The position numbers were made by a program, and so were the translations under genes. From contig JAIORG010000265.1 of NCBI GenBank assembly GCA_021108255.1, positions 1 to 41,344 on the forward strand: 41,344 nt of DNA, read 5' to 3'. Under the pieces are notes generated by a model. The model did not search any database, was not told the origin of the DNA, and saw nothing but the letters and a program-made list of their open reading frames with translations. Below are positions 30,692 through 38,334 of this stretch, piece by piece; the stretch's first letter is position 1, and each line of letters starts with the position of its first letter. Origin of the DNA: Anaerolineales bacterium. Lineage in GTDB: Bacteria; Chloroflexota; Anaerolineae; Anaerolineales; UBA11858.

Positions 30692-32107
30692 ATGCAATCA
30701 CTGCGAACCCGTTTGCTAATCAGCCATAGCCTTCCACTTATTATTGTTATCCTGCTAGCTGGATTTGCATTAGATTATTTGGTGGAGACTCAAATCTTAC
30801 TGCCTAATATGGCAGATGAATTAACCAATGAAGCTAAGCTGTTAGCAGAATTAGCTGCCATGCAATCTGATATATGGGATGATCCTGAGAATGCTCAAGC
30901 TTATCTCACAAGGCTTAAGCCACTCTTGGGAGCTTTTGTAACAGTGTTTGACTCGCAAGGAAAATATCTGGCTTCAACAGACCCGTATGTCCAAAATTCA
31001 GGAAATCCAGCGGCCATTAACCTTGAAAAAGCGCAGTTAGAAGACTCAATAATACAAACTGCTTATGGCGTAAAACAGGAAGCCAGCATCGTGGATGTCT
31101 TTGTTCCTGTCCGTAAAGAGCCTAAAAACATTATTGGTGTTATTCAGATGACTTATCATCTGGAAAATGTATATGATCAACTACTTGATCTTCGCCGGGG
31201 GATTATTGCTATTCTGACGGTAGGAGTTTTACTGGGCTCTGGTATAGCTCTGCTATTATCAGCCAATTTGAACCGGGCTTTACTACAAATTAACATTTCA
31301 ATTAAAAAGCTCGCAACAGGGCAGGAAATTGAAGTTGTGGACGAGGAAGGACCAGAGGAAATCCGGGAACTAATGCGAACAGTAAATTTATTTGTCTCCC
31401 GGGTACAAACTATGGAGACAACCCGGCGAAAATTGCTCTCTAACCTGGTACACGAAATAGGGCGCCCACTAGGGGCTTTGTTGCCAGCTGTACAGGCCTT
31501 GCAATCAGGAGCATCACAAAACGAAGATCTAAGGCAAGATTTATTAGCGGGAATGGAAGACGAAATCAACATACTGCGGCGGTTGCTCAATGATTTAACA
31601 GGTTTATACGATCAATTTGTGGGTACGTTCGCATTAGAAAAGCAGGCGGTAAACCTGAATGAGTTACTGCCCGGCCTTGTTCTCAGTCAACGTGAAGCCG
31701 CTCAGGCAAAAGGAATAAATTGGGATAGCGATATTCACTCCAATTTGCCAATGATCGATGTTGATCCTGACCGTCTGGCGCAGGCTATCGGAAATCTGGT
31801 AGACAACGCCATAAAATTTACTCCTTCAAAAGGCACAATTACCTTTAGCGCTGGTTTTCAAGGGAGCGAAATCTGGATACGAGTTCAGGATACAGGACCT
31901 GGAATTACAGTTGAAGATCAGGAATTTGTGTTTACTCCATTTTTCCAAAGCCGCGCTGAAACACGCTTTCCTCAGGGGATGGGCTTAGGATTGAGTATTG
32001 CGCATGACCTGGTGACAGCCCATGAGGGGCGGCTAGAATTTGAAAGCCTTCCAGGAGAAGGAAGCAGTTTTGTAATCTGGCTGCCAATAACCCACGAAAG
32101 CATATAA
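30692..32107 (+). CDS. Membrane sensor histidine kinase with HAMP domain
   Basis: A 471-residue kinase. A first membrane segment (about 13-32) and a second (about 169-190) enclose an extracytoplasmic sensor region of roughly 135 residues; a HAMP region follows, then the dimerisation helix with His254 in NLVHEIGRPLGAL. The ATPase domain has the N box (GNLVDNAIKFTPS), G1 (VQDTGPGI) and G2 (GMGLGLSIAHDL). The H-box reads VHEIGRPL rather than SHELRTPL, a variant that keeps the His-Glu pair. The gene starts two bases after the response regulator stop, so they are one system. The signal is unknown. A strong terminator follows. Confidence 0.94.
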   Translation: MQSLRTRLLISHSLPLIIVILLAGFALDYLVETQILLPNMADELTNEAKLLAELAAMQSDIWDDPENAQAYLTRLKPLLGAFVTVFDSQGKYLASTDPYVQNSGNPAAINLEKAQLEDSIIQTAYGVKQEASIVDVFVPVRKEPKNIIGVIQMTYHLENVYDQLLDLRRGIIAILTVGVLLGSGIALLLSANLNRALLQINISIKKLATGQEIEVVDEEGPEEIRELMRTVNLFVSRVQTMETTRRKLLSNLVHEIGRPLGALLPAVQALQSGASQNEDLRQDLLAGMEDEINILRRLLNDLTGLYDQFVGTFALEKQAVNLNELLPGLVLSQREAAQAKGINWDSDIHSNLPMIDVDPDRLAQAIGNLVDNAIKFTPSKGTITFSAGFQGSEIWIRVQDTGPGITVEDQEFVFTPFFQSRAETRFPQGMGLGLSIAHDLVTAHEGRLEFESLPGEGSSFVIWLPITHESI

Positions 32108-32136
32108 ACTGAAATAGCAGCAGGAAACAGGCATAA

Positions 32137-32171
32137 AAAAACAACCTTAAGGTGAACTTAAGGTTGTTTTT
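32137..32171. terminator. Intrinsic terminator after the two-component genes
   Basis: A 15-bp perfect stem (32137-32151 and 32157-32171, core ACAACCTTAAG) with loop GTGAA is flanked by A-runs on the left and T-runs on the right, 29 bases after the kinase stop. This is a textbook rho-independent terminator that could act in both directions, and it separates the two-component operon from the following run. Confidence 0.92.
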
Positions 32172-32243
32172 AGTTTGGCATAAGGACATCTGGAAAGCAA
32201 AAGAGTATTATTCCATTTAACTGAAAAAAACCAAAGGTGAGTT

Positions 32244-32375
32244 ATGACAAACCTGGTCGAAATATTTTTAATAGTCTGCGCATTAATTGTCTCGGCCGCT
32301 GTAGTAGTTGGTTTCTTTATAGTGCGCAGCAACATCTATAAATTCATGTTGAAAAACCCGAGGACCAATGATTAA
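32244..32375 (+). CDS. 43-residue single-span membrane protein
   Basis: MTNLVEIFLIVCAL starts one hydrophobic helix of about 25 residues (6-27), followed by a positive tail (RSNIYKFMLKNPRTND). AAGGTGAG lies five bases before the ATG, and the stop overlaps the next start as ATGATTAA, so it is well placed for translation and coupled to the MgtC/DUF4010 gene. No family is recognised. A small subunit or regulator of the downstream transporter-like protein, as MgtR-type peptides are for MgtC, is an inference from position only. Confidence 0.6.
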   Translation: MTNLVEIFLIVCALIVSAAVVVGFFIVRSNIYKFMLKNPRTND

Positions 32376-33651
32376 CTTGTTAGATTTTGAGCCCTGGTGG
32401 CGTTTTGGTGTAGCGTTGCTGATTGGCGCAATGCTCGGAATGGAGCGTGAATTTTTCCAGCAAAAAGAAGGTGCTCCTGACTTTGCAGGTATACGAACAT
32501 TTTCATTGATTGCGTTATTGGGTTCTGTGACTGCTTTTCTAGTCAAAGATTTTGGCATGCTGCCGATAGCAGTTTCACTTGGGGGGTTGATCTTATTAAC
32601 TACGGTGAGTTACCTGGGAGCCATGTTACGGAGCGGGAAGGAGACTGGAATTACTACCGAGGTGGCTGTTTTGTTGACATTCTTATTCGGGGTACTTGTG
32701 ATGGGGGACCAGGGAAAGATAGCCATAGCATTGGCGGTTGTTACCTCGCTATTGCTTGCCCTGAAGGGTAGACTGCATGCTGTTATCCGTCGAATGAACG
32801 ACGAAGACCTGCGGGTGGCAATGCAATTTGCTCTAGTAGCAGCAGTCATTTTACCCTTGCTGCCAGATAGGGCAATTGATCCCTTTGGCTTGCTTAATCC
32901 ATTTCAGATTTGGCTGATGGTTGTGCTGGTGTCTGGAATTGGATTTAGTGGTTATGTGATGATGAAAGTGCTGGGACCTTCTCGGGGCATCAACCTGACT
33001 GGTATTTTGGGTGGTTTGGCGAGCAGTACTGCTACAACGATCAGTTTCTCCTCTGCCAGCCGAGAGCATCCGGAAATGTCAGCTTATTATGCGCGGGCTG
33101 TAGTCATGGCTTCAAGTGTGATGATTCCTCGGGTGCTGTTGTTAATCATAGCAATTTATCCGCCCTTGCTGCGTGTAGTCAGCCTACCTCTCACTGCAAT
33201 GCTGGTTTCTGGATTGACGATCGTTTTTTATCTTCAGCGTAAAAACAAGACCGATGAACACAATCTTGATCGAGCAGTCAAATTGACTCATCCACTAAAG
33301 CTATCAACCGCAATCAAATTTGGGTTAGCTTTTGCGGTAGTTTTGATTGTCTTTGAATTTACTCAGGATTCTTTTGGATCAATTGGAGTTTATTTTACTA
33401 GCGCGATAGCAGGATTGACTGATGTGGATGCGATCACGCTAAGTGTTTCACGGTTGGTTTTAAATGCAAAAATGGATTTTAGGGTAGCTGGCATAGCAAT
33501 TATCATTGCTGTGATCATGAACACAATCTCTAAAGGCGCAATCGTATATTTTACTGGCTCACAAGAATTGCGCCGGACCGTTATTCGTTCTTTTGTAGTG
33601 ATTTTACTCGCTGGGCTTTTCTTCAGTGGGTTCATATTTTGGATGACTTAG
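32368..33651 (+). CDS. MgtC/SapB plus DUF4010 membrane protein
   Basis: A 427-residue inner-membrane protein. The first 140 residues match the MgtC/SapB domain (GVALLIGAMLGMEREF, GIRTFSLIALLGS, GAMLRSGKETGITTEVA) and the remainder, about 175-425, matches DUF4010 (LLNPFQIWLMVVLVSGIGF, GGLASSTATTISFS, GLTDVDAITLSVSRL). There are roughly a dozen hydrophobic segments. MgtC links to magnesium limitation and ATP/proton balance; the function of the fused form is not established. The ribosome binding site is GAGGACC. It heads a run of ion and stress genes after the two-component system. Confidence 0.9.
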   Translation: MINLLDFEPWWRFGVALLIGAMLGMEREFFQQKEGAPDFAGIRTFSLIALLGSVTAFLVKDFGMLPIAVSLGGLILLTTVSYLGAMLRSGKETGITTEVAVLLTFLFGVLVMGDQGKIAIALAVVTSLLLALKGRLHAVIRRMNDEDLRVAMQFALVAAVILPLLPDRAIDPFGLLNPFQIWLMVVLVSGIGFSGYVMMKVLGPSRGINLTGILGGLASSTATTISFSSASREHPEMSAYYARAVVMASSVMIPRVLLLIIAIYPPLLRVVSLPLTAMLVSGLTIVFYLQRKNKTDEHNLDRAVKLTHPLKLSTAIKFGLAFAVVLIVFEFTQDSFGSIGVYFTSAIAGLTDVDAITLSVSRLVLNAKMDFRVAGIAIIIAVIMNTISKGAIVYFTGSQELRRTVIRSFVVILLAGLFFSGFIFWMT

Positions 33652-33690
33652 GAAAGCGAGTAGGGATAAAAGCGCACTTATTTTCCGCTT

Positions 33691-33801
33691 ATGACAAAAC
33701 GAAAGCACTTTGAACAGTTAATTCCTAGTTCCAATTTTAATGAAGAGGTTGAAAGGATATCAAAATACGAATCAGACCTGGAGTGTGAGAGAAATGTATA
33801 A
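33691..33801 (+). CDS. Possible 36-residue small protein before the stress protein
   Basis: ATG 33691 opens a frame MTKRKHFEQLIPSSN... of 36 charged residues that ends in ATGTATAA, an 8-base overlap with the universal stress protein start. No family is recognised and there is no ribosome binding site. The coupling geometry is the only support. Confidence 0.25.
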   Translation: MTKRKHFEQLIPSSNFNEEVERISKYESDLECERNV

Positions 33802-34246
33802 AAGTATTTTACTCCCCCTGGATGGATCGCCTCTAGCGGAAAAGGCTTTGCCGCATGCCGTTGCACTCGCTGAAAAATTTCAGAGTAATTTGATTCTTTT
33901 AAAAGTCATTGTGCCCTTGGACAATAATCTCAACTTGCCACCTGGTGCAGTGAAGAGAGCAGAAGCCGCAACGCGGGAATTGGCAAATGAATATTTGGAT
34001 CGGGTTGCTGTCCGCGTTCAAGGTAAAGGTTTTCCAATCACCAGTGTTACTGTGGTCGGAAGGCCTCATGAGAAAATTGTTCATTTCGCTGAAAAGGAAT
34101 TGGTGGATGTGGTCGTGATGTGCACGCGCGGTCAGTCAGGGATAAGCCGATGGTTAATGGGAAGTGTTGCTGACCGGGTGGCGCGCAGTGTAAAAGTCCC
34201 CGTATTGTTGATACGTGCAGTCAATGGATCTCAGGACAATGAATAA
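33794..34246 (+). CDS. Universal stress protein, UspA family
   Basis: A 150-residue cytosolic UspA-fold protein. MYKSILLPLDGSPLAEKALP is the standard opening, with the conserved Asp in the first loop, and RGQSGISRWLMGSVADRV carries the ATP-binding G-x9-G-S part; the first Gly of the usual motif is replaced by Cys (CTRG). The frame extends 18 codons upstream of 33794, but the family start and a GAGAG before the ATG favour the shorter form. Usp proteins help survival under stress and often accompany ion transporters. Its stop overlaps the zinc-ribbon gene by 8 bases. Confidence 0.93.
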   Translation: MYKSILLPLDGSPLAEKALPHAVALAEKFQSNLILLKVIVPLDNNLNLPPGAVKRAEAATRELANEYLDRVAVRVQGKGFPITSVTVVGRPHEKIVHFAEKELVDVVVMCTRGQSGISRWLMGSVADRVARSVKVPVLLIRAVNGSQDNE

Positions 34247-34433
34247 AATTAAAGATAAGCAGCAGTGTCCTCTTTGCGAAAAAAATGTCAGGTTTGCAGA
34301 GATCAGGACCCGCACGGAGGTAGACACAACTAAAGGGATAAAGTGGGTGCAGGTAATTGTTTCTCGCTGCCCTGAATGTAAACGGGTAGTTGGATCTGGA
34401 ATGCCCATCAATAGTCAGGACGAAGAGATATGA
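34239..34433 (+). CDS. 64-residue zinc-ribbon protein
   Basis: Two CxxC knuckles, Cys10/Cys13 (CPLC) and Cys44/Cys47 (CPEC), thirty residues apart, form a likely treble-clef or zinc-ribbon fold; the region between has beta-strand character (VRFAEIRTR, KWVQVIVSR). No precise family is recognised. The ATG at 34239 overlaps the stress protein stop (ATGAATAA) with CAGGA upstream, and its own stop overlaps the phosphotransferase start (ATGA). It is thus locked between two genes and probably expressed with both; a nucleic-acid or protein binding role is possible. Confidence 0.75.
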   Translation: MNKIKDKQQCPLCEKNVRFAEIRTRTEVDTTKGIKWVQVIVSRCPECKRVVGSGMPINSQDEEI

Positions 34434-35476
34434 AAGAGGTTTTTATTGATTTTTCAGAGAAATTGGCGGCTCCACCGGTAGTGCCTGATGGGAAATTTCG
34501 TAACTGGTTTTCAATGCCCAGATCTGACCCATTAATTGAGCATTTATCTACCATTCTCTGGAATCAAGAAATCACCCCGAATATTTGGCAGGCTGCCCGT
34601 TTATCGTCAAACGCATATATTTTCCGTGAAAAAACAACTGGTTGGAAAATAGTTGCCAAGTTCTTTGCGACCAAAACAGGAGAAGATGCTTTCCGGCATT
34701 CAGGACATGAATACCAGTGTACCCAGCAAGCCTGGGACTGCCTGGGTCCAGATCAAGAATTACGGTCAGTCCAACCTTTAGGAGTATGGGGTGGGGTACT
34801 ATTTGTGGAATTCATAGATGGCCTTACCTTGGAAGATAAAATTGTTATCCGCCGCAGCCAACCTGGAGAATTGTATCAATCGCTTGAAAACGTCGGCAAA
34901 CTCTTATCGAAATTGCATACTTTCAGAATTCAAAAAAAATCATCACCAGATTTTGGACCAACAGCAGATTACACCTATAAACTAATCGATAACTTGGCCA
35001 AGCATGGTGTACTTCAAAATCACCCTGCTGTTCAATGCGGGTTGGGTAAATTAATCGAAAAATGGGCCAAGGGTCAACTTATGTGGGATTTTCCGCTAGC
35101 CTTGAATCACGGCGATGCTACCACTACGAATTTTATCTTTCCAGCAGATGGAGGTGCTGCAGCCATCGATTGGGAGCGAAGTGAATTCGCTGACCCTGCA
35201 GCTGATTTAGGTCGTTTGATGGCTGAGGTAACACATTGTGTAAATAAATATGGAGGCAATTTTTCAGAAGGCGATTTTTTCGCTAATGAGCTAGCTGCTG
35301 CATATTGCAAAGAAGGAAATTTGAGCAGGAATTTGGATAATCTTGTACACCGGGCTAGATTCTATCAGGCTGCCAGTACTTTGCGGATGGCTCGTAATGG
35401 CTGGTTGTCTCGCAAAGATAGATTAGCCCTGGTCTTGCAGGCTTTTGCCCTATTTTCGCAAGATGTAAATTTATAA
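34430..35476 (+). CDS. Aminoglycoside-phosphotransferase-fold kinase
   Basis: A 348-residue APH/choline-kinase-like protein. The catalytic Brenner motif is HGDATTTN (His227, Asp229, Asn234), and the metal-binding aspartate is Asp247 in AAIDWERSEF; FREKTTGWKIVAKFF contains the likely ATP-binding lysine strand. It would transfer phosphate from ATP to a small molecule or sugar; antibiotic resistance is only one of the roles of this fold, and nothing here points to it specifically. It begins in an ATGA overlap with the zinc-ribbon gene, and DedA follows. Confidence 0.85.
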   Translation: MKEVFIDFSEKLAAPPVVPDGKFRNWFSMPRSDPLIEHLSTILWNQEITPNIWQAARLSSNAYIFREKTTGWKIVAKFFATKTGEDAFRHSGHEYQCTQQAWDCLGPDQELRSVQPLGVWGGVLFVEFIDGLTLEDKIVIRRSQPGELYQSLENVGKLLSKLHTFRIQKKSSPDFGPTADYTYKLIDNLAKHGVLQNHPAVQCGLGKLIEKWAKGQLMWDFPLALNHGDATTTNFIFPADGGAAAIDWERSEFADPAADLGRLMAEVTHCVNKYGGNFSEGDFFANELAAAYCKEGNLSRNLDNLVHRARFYQAASTLRMARNGWLSRKDRLALVLQAFALFSQDVNL

Positions 35477-35516
35477 GTAAGTCCAGTTTGTGAATAAGAA
35501 GATATCGGGAGACAGC

Positions 35517-36194
35517 ATGTTAGTTGAGTTGGAAAATTTAATAATAACCAATTTACAAAGTATTTACGATGCGATTGGATGGATTGGAGTGAACGGTTTG
35601 CTGATATTTGAAAATGCTACTGGAATTATCCCAAGTGAGATTATTTTAGGACTGGCTGGGTGGATGCTCCTGGCCGCCCACGGAGAGCCTTTTCACAGTA
35701 TCTTTATCTGGGGAGGGGTTGCTGCTCTAGGGAGTACGATTGGCGCATCCATCACTTACTGGGCAGCAAATCTAGGCGGAAGACCAATTGTGGATATCAT
35801 GGCCAAGTGGTTTCGCATTGACTCGCAACATATAGTGAAAGCCGAGCAGAAATTCCAACGGTGGGGAACAGGGGTAATATTTTTCGGGAGGATGATTCCT
35901 GGCGTTCGTACACTGATCAACATTCCAGCCGGACTGGCGCGTATGCAATTCCTGAAGTTCCTAATTCACACATTGATTGGCACTTATATATGGTGCACGT
36001 TCTTGCTTGGTGCCGGTTATTTATTTGGTCATGAATGGTGGCGCATTAGCGATTTAGTCAAAGGCGCAGCGCCCTGGCTGATAGGTGGAGGGTTTTTGTT
36101 GTGGGCGGGCGTTCTCGCTTACCGAAAATTTGAGCAGAACCGGAAAAATATTGCTGCTTTACCCGTTGCCGGCAAGATTAATCAAGGAAAATAG
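35517..36194 (+). CDS. DedA/SNARE-associated family membrane protein
   Basis: A 225-residue inner-membrane protein. FENATGIIPSEIILGLAGWM, GSTIGASITYWAANLGGRP, FFGRMIPGVRTLINIPAGLA and GTYIWCTFLLGAGYLFG follow the DedA pattern, including the conserved Arg and Gly-Arg motif. DedA proteins act as lipid (undecaprenyl phosphate or phosphatidylethanolamine) flippases and support proton-motive-force balance. A GTG start at 35490 is in frame, but ATG 35517 is behind GGGAGAC and fits the family N-terminus. Confidence 0.9.
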   Translation: MLVELENLIITNLQSIYDAIGWIGVNGLLIFENATGIIPSEIILGLAGWMLLAAHGEPFHSIFIWGGVAALGSTIGASITYWAANLGGRPIVDIMAKWFRIDSQHIVKAEQKFQRWGTGVIFFGRMIPGVRTLINIPAGLARMQFLKFLIHTLIGTYIWCTFLLGAGYLFGHEWWRISDLVKGAAPWLIGGGFLLWAGVLAYRKFEQNRKNIAALPVAGKINQGK

Positions 36195-36287
36195 CATAAT
36201 TATTATTTTTACTGCACCGGGAATTATTTTACGAACATGTTACAGATAAACTGATTTTCCGGGCACAAAACAAAAGGTTGTAATTAA

Positions 36288-37376
36288 ATGATTGAATTCG
36301 AACACACGATTTTTATTTTATTGTTGTTGAGCGGAGTGCTCAATTCCAAACCACCGCAGCAGCGTTGGGCGGCAGTGATCATAATGATAGGGGTTTTGTT
36401 GGTATTCATACCGCCTGCTCATACGCTGGACATTCCCTGGGATTTGGTTCTAGGCTTGGTGCTTCCATTGCTCCTTTGGCAAAACATCCGTCGAATAATC
36501 AACGCAGATTGGAGAGGCTGGAAAAGTGTTGCACTCTGGGGAATAACGATGCTTGTTTTGGGTTCTGCACTTTGGTTTGGAGGCGCATTGAACTGGACTG
36601 GAGCTTTGCTGCTCGGTATGATCGCAGCCAGCATGATTTGGAGAGCAAGCGAACCCGAATCTGGCACCAGTTATATGAGCCAGGTAGGACCGCTCACGTT
36701 AGTATTCCTGCTCACCGAAGTTGAGGTAGCTATTCAAGCCCCTGATCACTATATGGGAGGAATTTTCAGCGGCGCATTTTTTGGTGTTGTAACTGCATTG
36801 TTTGGGCTTTATCTGGTCCGAAAAGTATCGCCCAGATTGCATTCCTGGATTGGAGTGGGGCAAGTGTATTTTGCATATTGGTTTTCGTATATCTCTGGAG
36901 CTTCGGCAGTAGCAGCAGCGTTAGTAAGCGTGATGATGTTCATGTGGCTAAACCAACATTACAAGCTTGGCTTTCATGAGAAAAAACCACCGGCACCGTT
37001 GAATACCTGGCCTGGTTTTGTTTTAATTCTAACTTTATTCCTGGTGCTGGGTTGGCAAGCTCACCAACCGGTATCAAGTTTTATTGCTTTCGAAGTTATT
37101 GTGGGGACATTGATTGGATTGGTAGTTTCCTGGTTGGGGTGCCGCTGGGAAATACCAGCTTTTCAAAAACAAAAATCATTCTGGGTGATGGCGTTAAGGA
37201 TAGCCGCTCTCCTTTTGCCGGCTCTTCTCATTTGGCCGCGTGATATGTTGCAAACGCCGCTCCAATTAACTGTAGCCATTGGGGTTTCTACCCTGGTGAT
37301 TGGTCTTTCACGCTTGGGGCTTGCTTTTTATTTCCCCAAAGAATCAAGCGCGGAGGATATTAAGACATATTTGTAA
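36288..37376 (+). CDS. Multi-span membrane protein, cation/proton antiporter-like
   Basis: A 362-residue hydrophobic protein with about ten or eleven helices. The layout and stretches such as WDLVLGLVLPLLLWQNIRR and FVLILTLFLVLGWQAH resemble CPA1-type Na+/H+ exchangers, where the third line of homology usually carries an Asp-Pro pair. Here the region reads LLLGMIAASMIWRASEPESG, so the acidic ion-binding pair is not clearly present. It may be a divergent or non-exchanging relative. The ribosome binding site is a weak AAGGTTG. Neighbouring DedA and CBS-sensor genes fit an ion-balance role. Confidence 0.6.
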   Translation: MIEFEHTIFILLLLSGVLNSKPPQQRWAAVIIMIGVLLVFIPPAHTLDIPWDLVLGLVLPLLLWQNIRRIINADWRGWKSVALWGITMLVLGSALWFGGALNWTGALLLGMIAASMIWRASEPESGTSYMSQVGPLTLVFLLTEVEVAIQAPDHYMGGIFSGAFFGVVTALFGLYLVRKVSPRLHSWIGVGQVYFAYWFSYISGASAVAAALVSVMMFMWLNQHYKLGFHEKKPPAPLNTWPGFVLILTLFLVLGWQAHQPVSSFIAFEVIVGTLIGLVVSWLGCRWEIPAFQKQKSFWVMALRIAALLLPALLIWPRDMLQTPLQLTVAIGVSTLVIGLSRLGLAFYFPKESSAEDIKTYL

Positions 37377-37452
37377 ATTGTTCGGCACTGTAAAAATATA
37401 ATATTTTCGGGATGCGTTTCTATAGCGCGTATCTGAAATCATAGGAGAAAAA

Positions 37453-38334
37453 ATGACAAAATTGCTACTGATTATATTAAACGATATTAGTGTTTTGCCA
37501 GAATTGTTAGATGTCTGGCGGGAGATTGGCGTCCCAGGGACCACCATACTGAAAAGTGCTGGTGGGCACGCCTCCCGAAACTGGCTCAGCAAGGTTGGTT
37601 TGAGTGCAATAAATAACCTCTTTGAAGCCAAGGAAGTTCAAACTCGCTCGGTGATTGCCGTATTTGAGGATGAAGATTTATTGGCGCGTGCCATTGCTGA
37701 AGCGGAGCGAGTTGTTGGTGGTTTTGACCGGCCAAATAGTGGGGTAGTTTTAGTGCTGCCGGTATCGCAGGCAATTGGGCTGTTCAAGGCAAATCTCCAA
37801 TCACACAAAGAAGTGTCTCCCCCTTCGCTCAGATCAGGCTGGACCGTTTTGCGCGATACCAATATTGAAATTGTGGATTCTTTATTAGATCTCAAGCCAA
37901 CGATCGTTTCAGCCGAGGCTACCTTAGATGAAGTTGCTAGAGCTATGCTAACCCATCCGAATGTGCATGTAGTATCAGTCGTCGCGGAAAATGATCGGCT
38001 GGTTGGGTTGCTGGAACTGAGCACATTGGCCGACGACTTGTTTGTCCATATTTTGCCAGAAGAATTTCTCAGCGAGATCACAGACCTTGAGAAGTTAATG
38101 GACTATGCAAACAAGACCCGTGCGCTCACAGCAAGAGATGCCATGAGACCACCAGTTTGGGTCAAGCCCGAGGAGACTGTAAAAGAAGCTTTCAAGCGAA
38201 TGCATGAGAATAAATTGCCTGGCTTGCCTGTAGTCAACGAACGCTACCAGGTTATTGGGTATATCAATTTACTCGAATTGCTGTCACTGTGCATCCAGAT
38301 CAAGAATGGCGAAGATATCTCGGAGGATAAATAA
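37453..38334 (+). CDS. PII-like domain fused to two CBS domains
   Basis: A 293-residue cytosolic protein. Residues 1-108 have the PII-like ferredoxin fold pattern (KLLLIILNDISVLPELLDVW, GVPGTTILKSAG, VIAVFEDEDLLARAI), and CBS domains are at about 150-197 and 226-282 (ARDAMRPPVWVKPEETVKEA). PII-like and CBS modules bind adenine nucleotides or cyclic dinucleotides, so this looks like an energy or second-messenger sensor. The stop overlaps the ATG of an ArsB/NhaD-type transporter, and the two are very likely a sensor and its target. AGGAG lies before the ATG. Confidence 0.85.
   Translation: MTKLLLIILNDISVLPELLDVWREIGVPGTTILKSAGGHASRNWLSKVGLSAINNLFEAKEVQTRSVIAVFEDEDLLARAIAEAERVVGGFDRPNSGVVLVLPVSQAIGLFKANLQSHKEVSPPSLRSGWTVLRDTNIEIVDSLLDLKPTIVSAEATLDEVARAMLTHPNVHVVSVVAENDRLVGLLELSTLADDLFVHILPEEFLSEITDLEKLMDYANKTRALTARDAMRPPVWVKPEETVKEAFKRMHENKLPGLPVVNERYQVIGYINLLELLSLCIQIKNGEDISEDK

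Noticed and set aside
34430-35476. Antibiotic-resistance phosphotransferase
   Set aside because: Only the general kinase fold is shown; context is stress and ion transport, with no mobile element or resistance partner.
36198-36270. Inverted repeat around CCGGGAA / TTCCGGG before the antiporter-like gene
   Set aside because: On base-by-base check the arms do not pair exactly (CCGGGAA against CCCGGAA) and lie far apart.
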